A DNA stretch of 64,000 bases from an uncultured Anaerolineae bacterium (GTDB lineage Bacteria; Chloroflexota; Anaerolineae; Anaerolineales; Villigracilaceae), in contig CAIQVH010000019.1 in the NCBI GenBank assembly GCA_903875215.1, forward strand, positions 1 through 64,000, written 5' to 3'. Numbering within the stretch: the stretch's first letter is position 1; every line of letters starts with the position of its first letter. Of this stretch, positions 31,877 to 40,321 are shown one piece after another. Below the pieces are notes generated by a model, which was given only the letters and a program-made list of their open reading frames with translations, did not search any database and was not told where the DNA came from. Both the position numbers and the translations under genes were made by a program.

Positions 31877-34030
31877 TTACTTGGTTTGCTCGATGACGAA
31901 CTCGGAAAGAACGTAGCCGCGGTTGCCTTTGTCATCGCGTACCCAAATCCACTGGTTGCGTTTTCCGATTCGGCGGCGCACGTCGGCGAAGTTTTCTTCG
32001 AGCACGCGCAACACGGTGCCGATGGGATGAATGGCGAGGATTTCGGAGACGTAATCGGCGTTTTTGCGCAGGCGCAGGCCGCCCTTGCCGACCACGGGAG
32101 AGATGACAACGCGCATTTTCGGCGGTTCGGGATCCGGGGTTTCGGGCTGCGGGGTGGCGGTATCCGCAGGTGTTTCGGGTTGGGAGGTTGAATCGGCAGG
32201 GGTGGTTGGGTCAGGGGTAACGGGCGTAGGGGTAACGGGGTTAGGGGTAACGGGGTTAGGGGTGACGGGTGCCGGGGTGACGGGTGCCGGGGTGACGGGG
32301 TCAGGAGTGCTGGGGGCCTGGGGTGCCGGAGCAGGCGGCAGGCTAGCGTACAGGCTGTTGAAGGCCTCGTAGCCGTTTTTCATCAAGCTGCCATAGTAGG
32401 CGGCTTGCCCTGAACCGTTGTAGATGGTGGCGAAGGAGGTGAAGTCTTTGCGCCGCAAGGGGGTCAGGGCGCCGCCGCCTGGCAGGACGCCCTGCACAAA
32501 GTCAAAGAAGCCGATGACCTGGTCGCGGTCGCTGCGGGCGAAGGCGGTGAACATATCCAGAACGCTGGCATAGCCGATTACGGCGTAGTTGAACCCCATG
32601 ATTTGTGGCGCGCCCATGCTGATTGAGTTTTTTGCGGCGGTTTCGTCGAGCCGGCATGCGAACTGGAGCACGTCCCATTCTTTGGCCTGGTTGCCATGGA
32701 AGTCAATCCAGGCGGCCTTGGGGTCGGGGCGAAATTTGTGGCCGGTCCAGCGTTGGCCGAGGTCGAAGGTGAAGTACTTGTTGAATTCGTTGACGTTTTG
32801 TTTGCCCCAATAGTTGTAAAACAGGTGATTTTCGAAGCGGATCAGGGTGCGGCCATCGGGTCCGAAGGCTTGCCCGCCTGATTCGACGGCGAATACGCCG
32901 ACTGCCACACCCGGTTCGATGTTCAGTTTGTTGGAGAGGGCTTCGAGCAGGCCGCCGTAGCGGTTCCAGATATCGGCGACGAGGCGGAAGGTGCCGCTCT
33001 GGTTGGGGGCGGCTTTCAGGCGGCGCGCCGTGGGGGCTTCGGTGGGGAGGCTTTCCAGACCGTCGGCGACAGAGGCGCGGGCGCGTTTGATGATAACCGG
33101 CGCGGCGGGTGTGGCAGGTATGGCGGGAGTGGAGGTGACGGGGGCCGGTTCTGGCGTGGTGGGCTGCGGTTGGGGGCTTGTATCGGCGGAGGAGGCGGGC
33201 GGAGTGCTGGGGGTGGCTGTGCCGCTTCCAGCAGCGGCATCCACAAACCAGGCGGCGCAGAAACCGTCTACGCCGGCGGCGTTGCGGACTTGCAGCCACT
33301 GGTCGGTGATGCCGATCTTGGCCCGCGCGCCGGCTTCGGCTTCGGTGACTTTGATGAAGGTGCCGGGGTATTCAATGGAGAGCGTGTCGCCGGCGGTGGA
33401 AGGGGCGGAGCGGATGCGCAGGCCGGCGACGGCCTCTTCTTTGACGCGCACGTAGAAGCTGCCGTCCTGCGGAGGTGCGGTTGGCGCGTCACCGCTCTGG
33501 GTGCATTCGTACCAGACGACGGCGGTGATGGAGCGTTTAAGTTCCTTGCCCTGGCTGTAGCGGGTCATCAGTGAGATGTCTTTGCCTTCTTCGGTGGGAT
33601 AGGGCCAGGGGTCGAGGATGTAAAAGTCTTTTCCGACTTTGTTGTAGGCCAGCACCCAGTGGGTTTGCAGACCGGCTCGCGGGGAGCTGTCCACTTCGAG
33701 CAGGACGGGCTGCCCGGCGTAGATGGAGTTTGAGATGGCGTCGATTGGGGCATCGGTGTCGCGGCAGATGACCAGGTTGCGGAAGCGGACTTTGGGGTAG
33801 AAGCTGCTGACTGCGCCCCAGACGATGGCGTCCTGCACATAGCCGCCGTTTTGTTTGAGCTTGTTGTTCAGGCTGTCGGGGGTTTCGGGGAAGCCGAAGC
33901 CGCTCAGGAGCATGGTGACGCTGGTCATCGCGCATCCGTAGGCGCCGATGGTCGAGCCGCCGCCGAAGCCGAGTTTGGTGTTTTTCCAGCGTGGGTCCTG
34001 TTGGGAAATGCGGACGAGATTAAAAGTCAT
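31877..34030 (-). CDS. C39-like peptidase / SH3 / N-acetylmuramidase / SH3 multidomain protein
   Basis: A 717-residue modular protein with no signal peptide. Residues 1-180 form a papain-like C39-type domain: Cys33 in AYGCAMTSVTMLL, His124 in LQTHWVLAYN and Asp140 in FYILDPW. Residues about 200-280 are a bacterial SH3 domain (GLRIRSAPSTAG...GFCAAWFVD). A Pro/Thr/Ser linker leads to an N-acetylmuramidase (DUF3380) domain at about 350-560: GVFAVESGGQAFGPDGRTLIRFENHLFYNYWGK with the catalytic glutamate, and SISMGAPQIMGFN. A PVTP-repeat linker and a second SH3 (GKGGLRLRKNADYVSEILAI) end it. The layout is that of an endolysin or exported cell-wall effector. Lack of a signal peptide implies release by lysis, a holin or a contractile apparatus, but no phage or secretion genes are nearby. 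Confidence 0.85.
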   Translation of the reverse strand: MTFNLVRISQQDPRWKNTKLGFGGGSTIGAYGCAMTSVTMLLSGFGFPETPDSLNNKLKQNGGYVQDAIVWGAVSSFYPKVRFRNLVICRDTDAPIDAISNSIYAGQPVLLEVDSSPRAGLQTHWVLAYNKVGKDFYILDPWPYPTEEGKDISLMTRYSQGKELKRSITAVVWYECTQSGDAPTAPPQDGSFYVRVKEEAVAGLRIRSAPSTAGDTLSIEYPGTFIKVTEAEAGARAKIGITDQWLQVRNAAGVDGFCAAWFVDAAAGSGTATPSTPPASSADTSPQPQPTTPEPAPVTSTPAIPATPAAPVIIKRARASVADGLESLPTEAPTARRLKAAPNQSGTFRLVADIWNRYGGLLEALSNKLNIEPGVAVGVFAVESGGQAFGPDGRTLIRFENHLFYNYWGKQNVNEFNKYFTFDLGQRWTGHKFRPDPKAAWIDFHGNQAKEWDVLQFACRLDETAAKNSISMGAPQIMGFNYAVIGYASVLDMFTAFARSDRDQVIGFFDFVQGVLPGGGALTPLRRKDFTSFATIYNGSGQAAYYGSLMKNGYEAFNSLYASLPPAPAPQAPSTPDPVTPAPVTPAPVTPNPVTPNPVTPTPVTPDPTTPADSTSQPETPADTATPQPETPDPEPPKMRVVISPVVGKGGLRLRKNADYVSEILAIHPIGTVLRVLEENFADVRRRIGKRNQWIWVRDDKGNRGYVLSEFVIEQTK
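32205..32310. repeat. G-rich tandem repeat encoding a PVTP linker
   Basis: The plus strand reads as degenerate 15-bp units such as GGGGTTAGGGGTAAC and GGGTGCCGGGGTGAC. It encodes, on the minus strand, repeats of PVTPAPVTPNPVTPTPVTP. Multiple runs of four G at short spacing would permit G-quadruplex formation on the template strand. Confidence 0.8.
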
Positions 34031-34106
34031 GGGTTACCTCCTGTTCAATGTAAATCCGATGGATGCTTCTATTATTATACCGATTGCCGGGAAAAAGAAA
34101 AGCGGT

Positions 34107-35561
34107 TCAGGGCTGTGGATGGATGCGGTACACGCTGAAGCGCTTGTTGTTGAAGACCATTTCCAGATGGATGCCCGGGCAGGCGGCGATCTGGTCGGGG
34201 GCGATCTGGTTGTTGGCAGCCATTTTTTCGTGCAGGGCGACGTAATCGCCTTTGGGCAGGTCGGCGCAGCGGGTGGTCAGGAAGGAATCGCGTTGGGTGA
34301 AGAGGCGCAGGGCGCGCGGGCGCATGAAGATGATGATGCTTTCTGCGGGGGTTTGGGTGCGGATGAATTCGTACAGGTCGTAGCTGACTGTGTCGAAGGG
34401 GCCGTTGATGGCGCGCGCGTCGGCCAGATTCTGGGAGGCAATGCTGGCCGAGATTCCCAGCGAAATGAGCAGTAACAGGGCCGAGGCGGCTATCAGGCTG
34501 CGGGAGGCGTGCCATTGCCAGGCGGCTGGAACGCGGCGCAGGGCGAGGTGCAGCCCGTTGCCGGCGAACAGGAACAGGAGCGGAATCAGTGGGTAGATGA
34601 ATCGCAGTCCCTGGCGTTCGGGCCAGGTGATGAAGAGCATCAGGCTGAGCAGGCTGTAGGTGTGCAGGGCCAGATCGCGCTTCCAGTGGTTGATCAGGTT
34701 GAGGATGGCGAAGCAGGCCAGGAGCGGGTAGTACAGGCTGGCGGCCGGGAGGCCTTCAAAGGTGCCGGCGGGCAGCCACAGGTAGAACAGGGCATTTTCG
34801 AGCAGGCGCGGCACAGTCAGCATGGAAAAATGGTTCAAATAGGAAGTTTGCCCGTTGGGGAAAATCCAGGCAGAGAGGGCGAACAGCCCGCTTAAGGTCA
34901 GGCCGGGCAGCCAGGCCCGCCGCAGGGCGCTTTTCCAATCGGGCCAGTGATGGGCGGTCAGTGAAACGGCGAGAGGCGCCAAGAGCAGCAGTCCGTTGGT
35001 GCGCAACAAACAGGCGCCGAACAGGCTGACGCCCAGGGCCAGGCCGGTTTTCCAGCCGGAGGTTTTTTGTCCCCAGGTTTCTATTAACAGCAAGCTCAGG
35101 GTGGAAACAGCCAGAAAGGGGATATCGGATATGAGCTGGTCGCTGGCGCGCAGGAGCGCCGGGTTGGCGGCGAGCAGGGCGGTCAGCAGGAGCGAAGGCT
35201 GAGCATTGAGGCGGGTGCGTGCCAGGAAATAAAAACTAGCCAGGAAGACCGCAAAAAAGGCCACGTTGAGCAATTTCAGAACCAGCGTATTTAACCCAAA
35301 CAGCGCCACCAGAGGTGCCAGTAGCAGCGGATACCCCCACGGGTAAGCCACCGGGCCGGGCGGGTAGGATGAGTTTGCGATGCTGAAGGTGTTGTGGAGG
35401 ATGAAGCCCTGCAAGTCACCTTTCAGGATGGCCTGGGCCTGCATCAGGTAAGAGGCGAAGTCATCCCACCAGGGTTGGCCGCGCGTCAGCATGGAAAAAT
35501 TGAGCCCGCTGGAGACGATGATAATCAACGCCAGGATCAGCAGTTGGCGTTTTTGCTTCAT
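34107..35561 (-). CDS. Polytopic GT39-like glycosyltransferase (ArnT/PMT type)
   Basis: A 484-residue integral membrane protein with about 10-11 helices. The first external loop reads MLTRGQPWWDDFASYLMQAQAI, with adjacent aspartates as in the DE-type catalytic loop of GT-C enzymes. Later DQLISDIPFLAVS and the loop WPERQGLRFIYPLIPLLFLFAG fit ArnT/dolichyl-phosphate-mannose mannosyltransferase-like proteins. These use a polyprenyl-phosphate sugar on the outer membrane face; acceptor unknown. Its ATG overlaps the stop of the upstream histidine kinase by 4 nt (ATGA), so the two are translationally coupled. Confidence 0.8.
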   Translation of the reverse strand: MKQKRQLLILALIIIVSSGLNFSMLTRGQPWWDDFASYLMQAQAILKGDLQGFILHNTFSIANSSYPPGPVAYPWGYPLLLAPLVALFGLNTLVLKLLNVAFFAVFLASFYFLARTRLNAQPSLLLTALLAANPALLRASDQLISDIPFLAVSTLSLLLIETWGQKTSGWKTGLALGVSLFGACLLRTNGLLLLAPLAVSLTAHHWPDWKSALRRAWLPGLTLSGLFALSAWIFPNGQTSYLNHFSMLTVPRLLENALFYLWLPAGTFEGLPAASLYYPLLACFAILNLINHWKRDLALHTYSLLSLMLFITWPERQGLRFIYPLIPLLFLFAGNGLHLALRRVPAAWQWHASRSLIAASALLLLISLGISASIASQNLADARAINGPFDTVSYDLYEFIRTQTPAESIIIFMRPRALRLFTQRDSFLTTRCADLPKGDYVALHEKMAANNQIAPDQIAACPGIHLEMVFNNKRFSVYRIHPQP

Positions 35562-36826
35562 AAGGAAGTTTGATCAGAGCCCTGATCGTTGACGCCAGCG
35601 GCTGGCAGGACAATATGCAGGCTGGTGCCCTGCCCCATGCCCGGGCTTGAGGCCCAGATGCGTCCGCCCTGGCTTTCCACCAGCCCCTTTGCAATCGTCA
35701 AGCCGATGCCCAGACCCTCAAAACGGCGTGTCATGTGCGGTTCCACCTGGCTGAATTCACGGAAGATCATCGACAGATTTTCCGGGGCAATGCCGATGCC
35801 AGTATCCTTGATCTCCACTGCCACACTGCCCGATTCCGGCAGTGCGCAGATTGTGATACTCCCACCGGGCGGCGTGAAACGAATGGCATTATCGAGAATA
35901 TTGATAAAAGCCGGGGTCAGTCTCTCCGGGTCGGCGGTCACCAGTAGCGGATCGGCGGGCAGTTGCAGCGTGACCACATGCTGGCGTTCGTCTGCGCTGG
36001 CGCGCAGGGCATTGTAAGCGGTTTTCAACATCAGCTGGATGGGCACCACGCGCGGCTTGAAGGTCAGCCCGCGCCCCTGGAGCTGCTGCAGGCTGGTCAT
36101 CGACTCGATGATCGAGCGCATCCGGTCGGCGGCTGCCAGCACCCGCTCGGCTTTTTCGGTCACTTCTGCCACACCCTCTTCCTGCAGGAAGGAAGCATAG
36201 CCGATGATGATGCCGAGCGGAGTTCGCAGCTCGTGCGAAGCCAGCGCCAGGAAATTGCTCTTCAACTGGTCGGTTTCGCTGATGTCCTGGTAGGCTTTTT
36301 CCAGCGCCAGGATCAGCCGCGCATTATTTAGCGCGATCGCCGCCTGCGAAGCAACCACTGTCAGCAGTTTCTCATCCTCGGCAGTGAATTCACCCTCCTG
36401 CTTGTTCAACGCCTCCAGCACCCCCACCACCTTGTCCTTGATCCGCATCGGCACACCCACCAGCGAGCGGGGCTGAAAATTAATCTGCTCACCCACCGCA
36501 CGGTAATGGCGCGGATCCTGTGAAACATCATTCAGCAGGATGGCGCGATTCTCGCGGAAAATATTTCCCGCCAGCGAACCCTCCATCGGCACCGGGATCT
36601 TCGCCAGGGTTTTCGGGTCTGAACCCGTCGCCACAAAGATCAGGCGGTTGCGCTTCTCATCGTGGAGCAGGATCGAAGCCGCCTCGCAATTCAAAATCTC
36701 CGCCGCATTCTTGATGATGTGCTGAAGAATTTCATCCAGATTGCGGGTCGAATTGAGCGTCAGGCTGACCTCAACCAGTTTTTCCAACTGCTGGATCCGT
36801 TTTTCAAAAGAAGACAGGGATTGCAT
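35558..36826 (-). CDS. GAF-domain sensor histidine kinase
   Basis: A 422-residue soluble kinase: coiled-coil lead (residues 1-30), GAF domain (about 30-170, ILNCEAASILLHDEKRNRLIFVATG...LVGVPMRIKDKVVGVLEALNK), dimerisation/phosphoacceptor helix with His198 in LASHELRTPLGIIIGYASFL, and a HATPase_c domain with N box FINILDNAIRF and G boxes EIKDTGIGIAPENL and RFEGLGIGLTIAKGLVESQGG. No membrane segment is present, so it senses a cytoplasmic signal through GAF. No response regulator is adjacent; it is an orphan coupled to a membrane glycosyltransferase gene. Confidence 0.93.
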   Translation of the reverse strand: MQSLSSFEKRIQQLEKLVEVSLTLNSTRNLDEILQHIIKNAAEILNCEAASILLHDEKRNRLIFVATGSDPKTLAKIPVPMEGSLAGNIFRENRAILLNDVSQDPRHYRAVGEQINFQPRSLVGVPMRIKDKVVGVLEALNKQEGEFTAEDEKLLTVVASQAAIALNNARLILALEKAYQDISETDQLKSNFLALASHELRTPLGIIIGYASFLQEEGVAEVTEKAERVLAAADRMRSIIESMTSLQQLQGRGLTFKPRVVPIQLMLKTAYNALRASADERQHVVTLQLPADPLLVTADPERLTPAFINILDNAIRFTPPGGSITICALPESGSVAVEIKDTGIGIAPENLSMIFREFSQVEPHMTRRFEGLGIGLTIAKGLVESQGGRIWASSPGMGQGTSLHIVLPAAGVNDQGSDQTSL

Positions 36827-37066
36827 ACCGCAGGTTCATTCCGTTTCGCAGAAGATACAAAAACGATTAAAACGGGGCACGGAGCTCATCCCGCTTTTGA
36901 GCCGGCTCCGCATCTGCTGGATTATACAACCATCCTACTCGAACAGGAGTTTCATACGAAAAGTGATGGGCCTTTCGAAAAAGCAAATATGGAACAAATG
37001 TTCTTTTGCGCGCTCTGACTGGGACAAGCGCCATCAATTCACCTCCTCAAATTCCTGGGCGGCACC
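36827..37066. other. Intergenic region upstream of the histidine kinase
   Basis: No gene is supported. On the minus strand a TATAAT preceded by TG lies at 36926-36921, about 95 nt before the kinase start, and may be its -10 box. A GAACAAATGTTC palindrome at 36992-37003 resembles a Gram-positive LexA box but is of a strength expected once per window by chance. Confidence 0.4.
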
Positions 37067-37101
37067 CAAATAAAAACAGGCTGGCGAGTAACGCCAGCCT
37101 G
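37067..37101 (-). terminator. Terminator of the yhfC gene
   Basis: CAGGCTGGCG (37077-37086) pairs with CGCCAGCCTG (37092-37101) over 5 nt. On the minus strand the stem is followed by TTTTTATTT. Confidence 0.9.
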
Positions 37102-37126
37102 TGCGTCGTAATTCGAGCGCCGCGGT

Positions 37127-37900
37127 TCAACCCTCTCCGGCTGGATCCTCCGGCTCCGGGGTGGTGAAGCGCGGCCTCAGCCAGAAAACAATTCCCAGGC
37201 TCAGAGCGGCGAAGACACCTACCAGGCCTTCCAGCATCAGTGGATCAATTTGTCTGCCAAAGAAAACTGCCGCCGCATCTACCAGCGCGTGCCAGGCCAC
37301 TGCCAGCCAGAACCAGCCAGCCTGTTGGTTGGCCAGCCCATGCAGCACCATCACCGAGAGCGCCACATGCAGGCAGATGGCAAAGATTCGTTCTGCCAGC
37401 CCCAGGATCGCCAGATAAGGCGGCAGGGCCCAATAGGCTGCCACCTGCTGGCGCGCCAGTTCCAGCTGGTCCGCCGGGATGCTCGGAACCGTGGCCAGAT
37501 CAATATTGCGATAAGCCAGCATATTGGCGAAAGCCAGCGCACTCATCACACCCAGCAAAATGGCCTCCGTGCCGCCATGCCCCAGCCCGATGAAAATGCC
37601 ATGTGACCAGCTGCGGCTTCGCTTCAGGAAAAACTTGAACAGCAGGTAGCGCGCTGTCTCCTCGAACAGCCCGGCCAGCAGGCCGAGCGTCAGGGCGTAG
37701 GCAGCCTCGCCCCAGCTCAGAAATGTCTTCGTCAGTGCCAGCACCAGCGGCACGTGCAGAATTTGCGAGGCGATAAAGGTCAGGCCTCCCGCCAGGAATA
37801 GCTTCCACGAAAAATTCAACTTACGGCCCAGGGTTACCCCGGCCAGGACGGGCAACACGATCATGCCCAGAAAATTAAGGACGTACACAGTTTCCAGCAT
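37127..37900 (-). CDS. YhfC family intramembrane metalloprotease-like protein
   Basis: A 257-residue polytopic protein with 7-8 helices. The family core is GLLAGLFEETARYLLFKFFLKR: the EExxR motif, as in CPBP-type intramembrane proteases. A histidine lies in the next helix (SWSHGIFIGLGHGGTEAIL) and another in ALSVMVLHGLANQQ and AVAWHALVDAAAVFFG. These supply the Glu/His residues expected of the YhfC/PrsW/CPBP superfamily. Substrate unknown. The gene follows a DUF4177 gene after 19 nt, and both are read away from a parS site. A perfect terminator follows. Confidence 0.85.
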   Translation of the reverse strand: MLETVYVLNFLGMIVLPVLAGVTLGRKLNFSWKLFLAGGLTFIASQILHVPLVLALTKTFLSWGEAAYALTLGLLAGLFEETARYLLFKFFLKRSRSWSHGIFIGLGHGGTEAILLGVMSALAFANMLAYRNIDLATVPSIPADQLELARQQVAAYWALPPYLAILGLAERIFAICLHVALSVMVLHGLANQQAGWFWLAVAWHALVDAAAVFFGRQIDPLMLEGLVGVFAALSLGIVFWLRPRFTTPEPEDPAGEG

Positions 37901-37919
37901 GGGTGGTTCTCCAGATTCT

Positions 37920-38141
37920 TCAGACCAGGCGTGTGCGCATACGCCGTGTTTCGCGCGTCAGCGGGCGCCTGGCGATGACGTTGATTTTGTTCTGATTTTC
38001 AAGTACATGGGTTGAGACCACTTCCCAGCCCTCTGCGCCCCATTCGTTGAGCAGCAGCTCTAAATTTTCAGCCTTGATGCCCGTCCAAAACGAGCCAACC
38101 GTCTGGACACGATACTCCCAGCAGGGGATTTCTGCAGTCAT
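37920..38141 (-). CDS. DUF4177-like small protein
   Basis: A 73-residue protein (MTAEIPCWEYRVQTVGSFWTGIKAENLELLLNEWGAEGWEVVSTHVLENQNKINVIARRP). The WEYRV opening, the GAEGWEVV centre and the closing IARRP are the DUF4177 pattern: a small alpha/beta protein of unknown function common in Gram-positive-type bacteria. Start at 38141 has GGAGG 4 nt upstream; the frame is open to 38171 without a site. It is cotranscribed with yhfC. The nearest upstream feature is the parS site at 38213. Confidence 0.78.
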   Translation of the reverse strand: MTAEIPCWEYRVQTVGSFWTGIKAENLELLLNEWGAEGWEVVSTHVLENQNKINVIARRPLTRETRRMRTRLV

Positions 38142-38212
38142 TTTACCTCCAGAATTTCCGCGCAAAAGCAAAGCTATTTTTAACCTGGGCCACTACAGCG
38201 GCAGTTTTCCAA

Positions 38213-38228
38213 TGTTTCACGTGAAACG
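38213..38228. promoter_or_regulatory. parS centromere site 1
   Basis: TGTTTCACGTGAAACG matches 15 of 16 positions of the bacterial ParB-binding consensus TGTTTCACGTGAAACA; the 14-bp palindromic core is perfect. It lies just after the stop of the SdpI-family gene. ParB loaded here would act in chromosome segregation. Confidence 0.88.
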
Positions 38229-38876
38229 TTATGGCTTTTTTGGCAGCCGTGTGAACAGGATATACGAGTAAATTACGGGTATCAGGGCCGCTGCAAAGAT
38301 CAGCGCCATCATCAACCAAAAGCCGTTTTGGCCCAGGAAGACACACAGCAGGCTGGTAATTCCTGCCGCGATAAAGAGCCGGCTGCCCAGCCGGTGGGTT
38401 TCATCCCAGACGGTATCATCTGCCAGCGTCCAGGGTGTACGGATGCCGATGAAATAGTTGCGCCGGGCCTGCCCCATCATCACCCCGGCAAAGACAAAGA
38501 TCAAGCCCAGGCCGGGAATTATGGCCAGTGACATGCGGAAGGTGTACCCGAGATTATAAGCCAGCGTCAACGCGTGAATGTAGAGCATGAAAGCCACAAT
38601 CAGCACGATGAAGGTGTTGAATGCACCACGGAACTTTACGATATTTTCCTTGAGCGGATCAATCGCCGGGATGACCAGGAAGAGCAGCGCCATGCCCAGC
38701 GTGACCAGCGGCATCAGCGCCACACCCCAAAAGCGTGACATCGTCCCGTTGACCTGGTCATTTGCATCCCAATGGGAAGCAACCTGCTCGGGAAGTTGTG
38801 GATATACTGCGGCGCTGATGACCACGCCCAGAACGATCAGAACGGTAATGCAGAAAATGGACAGTTTGGTGGACAT
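38229..38876 (-). CDS. SdpI family (DUF1648) membrane protein
   Basis: A 215-residue protein with six membrane helices. The N-terminal DUF1648 part reads AAVYPQLPEQVASHWDANDQVNGTMSRFWGV, and the SdpI part GQARRNYFIGIRTPWTLADDTVWDETHRLGSRLFIAAG is strongly diagnostic. In Bacillus SdpI is the immunity protein and signal transducer for the SdpC toxin; most homologues elsewhere are orphans, as here (no sdpC or ArsR-type sdpR next door). AAGGAAAAAAAT precedes the ATG. It is flanked at both ends by parS sites. Confidence 0.92.
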   Translation of the reverse strand: MSTKLSIFCITVLIVLGVVISAAVYPQLPEQVASHWDANDQVNGTMSRFWGVALMPLVTLGMALLFLVIPAIDPLKENIVKFRGAFNTFIVLIVAFMLYIHALTLAYNLGYTFRMSLAIIPGLGLIFVFAGVMMGQARRNYFIGIRTPWTLADDTVWDETHRLGSRLFIAAGITSLLCVFLGQNGFWLMMALIFAAALIPVIYSYILFTRLPKKP

Positions 38877-38893
38877 ATTTTTTTCCTTTGTTT

Positions 38894-38909
38894 TGTTTCA
38901 CGTGAAACA
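38894..38909. promoter_or_regulatory. parS centromere site 2 (perfect consensus)
   Basis: TGTTTCACGTGAAACA is a 16/16 match to the ParB-binding consensus, 18 nt upstream of the SdpI-family start and 681 bp from the other parS site. A perfect 16-mer is not expected by chance in a window of this size. Confidence 0.93.
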
Positions 38910-38965
38910 GTTGTCGGAGTTTCTGACCGGCCTGCTACTGCTGGCCAGAAGTGGGGATATTTTCT

Positions 38966-39886
38966 TTACTCGGTGGGGCGCTGCTGCTGCGCCAACGAGA
39001 CCATGCCGCTCAACCCGCCGAGATTCATGGTATCGACTGCGGAGCTAGGCACGATGACGAGCGCGCCCTTTTCCTTGAGACCTTCAAAGAGCATATTCAT
39101 GGCCCGCAGGTGCAGGGCGGTGGGGTTGTTGATATAAGACTGGGAGGCCTCCGCAAAAGACTCGGCGATCTGCTTTTCCGATTCGCCCAGGATGACGCGC
39201 GCCTGGCGTTCCCGCTCAGCCTGCGCCTGGCGTGACATGGCATCTTCCAAATCCTGAGGAATGACGATGTCGCGGATTTCAACGGACTGAACAGTGATCC
39301 CCCAGGGCGTGGTGCGCTCGTCGATGATGCGCTGCAATTCATCATCAATGGCGCTGCGCCCGATGAGGATATCTGCCAGCATCATACGGCCTATGATGTC
39401 GCGTAGCGCAGTTTGGGCAGACCATGAAATCGCGGACTGGTAATCTTTCACTTCGAGCGCAGCTTTTTCAGCGTCCCAGACAACCCAGAACAGGACGGCG
39501 TCCACGTCGACCGGGACGGTGTCTTTCGTGAGGGTTTTTTCGGCGGCGAAGGGGGTGACCATGACACGGTGATCGATCCAGGTGGGGATGCTGTCTATCA
39601 ACGGAATGATCCAGAACAGGCCGGGGCCTTTCAGTCCAGTCAGTTTGCCGAGGCGCAGGATGACGGCTTTTTCCCACTGGTTGGCAACTTTTAGCGCGAA
39701 CAAGAATCCGCTGCCGATCAGCAGCAGGACGAGGACATATGCCCCAATCAGGCCGTCGGCGACTTTGCCATCCATCAGCAGGGCGCCGAAAATGGCGGCC
39801 ACCAGAAAGATGGCAAACAGGGTGCCCGCAATCGGCGGGATGCGCTGGTCGGGGGTGGCGAGGCGGGTGTTCAGTTTGAGATTCAT
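38966..39886 (-). CDS. Slipin (SPFH/Band 7 family membrane protein)
   Basis: A 306-residue protein with an N-terminal double hydrophobic region (about 20-65), then a Band 7 domain: VANQWEKAVILRLGKLTGLKGPGLFWIIPLIDSIPTWIDHRVMVTPFAAEKTLTKDTVPVDVDAVLFW. A helical C-terminal part follows (EDAMSRQAQAERERQARVILGESEKQIAESFAEAS) and a hydrophobic end typical of stomatin/slipin oligomers. These scaffold membrane microdomains, often with a partner NfeD protease gene, absent here. It starts 3 nt after the stop of the GntR gene, with AGGAG upstream, so it is probably controlled by that regulator. Confidence 0.92.
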   Translation of the reverse strand: MNLKLNTRLATPDQRIPPIAGTLFAIFLVAAIFGALLMDGKVADGLIGAYVLVLLLIGSGFLFALKVANQWEKAVILRLGKLTGLKGPGLFWIIPLIDSIPTWIDHRVMVTPFAAEKTLTKDTVPVDVDAVLFWVVWDAEKAALEVKDYQSAISWSAQTALRDIIGRMMLADILIGRSAIDDELQRIIDERTTPWGITVQSVEIRDIVIPQDLEDAMSRQAQAERERQARVILGESEKQIAESFAEASQSYINNPTALHLRAMNMLFEGLKEKGALVIVPSSAVDTMNLGGLSGMVSLAQQQRPTE

Positions 39887-39889
39887 TAT

Positions 39890-40303
39890 TTACTCCTGTG
39901 GTTGTTCTTGCGCGGCAGTTGGCTCTGGCCAGCTGGCTGCGGTTTCTTGGAAAATGAGCATGCTTTCGCTGCGGCTGAAACCGTATCGATCGGCTTCAGC
40001 CAGGTAGCGGCGGGCCAATGCCTCCAGGCTGGCCCGCCGCAGAGTTGCAAGCTGGCCTGGAGGGGGTTGTTCGAGGATGAAGGTGCCGCGCCCCTGCTGG
40101 GTTGAGATGATTCCGGCTTCATCCAGCAGGCGGTAGGCTCGGGCGACCGTGTTGAAGTTGATGCGCAGCTCTGTGGCCAGGGCGCGAACGGTGGGTAGCT
40201 GGTCGCCGGGCTGCAGGACTTGCGTGTTAAGCAGGTGTTGGATTTGCTCCACGATCTGGTTGGTGAGCGGGGTTTCTGCGCGAAAGTCGATTTGAATTTG
40301 CAT
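39890..40303 (-). CDS. GntR family regulator, YtrA subfamily
   Basis: A 137-residue regulator: MQIQIDFRAETPLTNQIVEQIQHLLNTQVLQPGDQLPTVRALATELRINFNTVARAYRLLDEAGIISTQQGRGTFI, the winged helix of GntR proteins. A short helical C-terminal tail follows instead of a ligand domain, the YtrA-type size. YtrA members usually repress their own operon containing membrane-protein or ABC genes. Here the downstream partner is a slipin, 3 nt away. Start at 40303 is preferred over 40330, because the latter sits inside a TTGTAT repeat array that is the likely operator. The C-terminus is Pro/Gln-rich. Confidence 0.9.
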   Translation of the reverse strand: MQIQIDFRAETPLTNQIVEQIQHLLNTQVLQPGDQLPTVRALATELRINFNTVARAYRLLDEAGIISTQQGRGTFILEQPPPGQLATLRRASLEALARRYLAEADRYGFSRSESMLIFQETAASWPEPTAAQEQPQE

Positions 40304-40321
40304 GGTCGCCTGTTTTGAGTA

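Noticed and set aside
29971-32109. 712-residue open frame on the minus strand
   Set aside because: Antisense to urocanate hydratase and overlapping the muramidase gene end; no recognisable domain.
36992-37003. GAACAAATGTTC, a Gram-positive LexA-box match
   Set aside because: Eight fixed bases are expected about once in a window this size, and no SOS gene follows.
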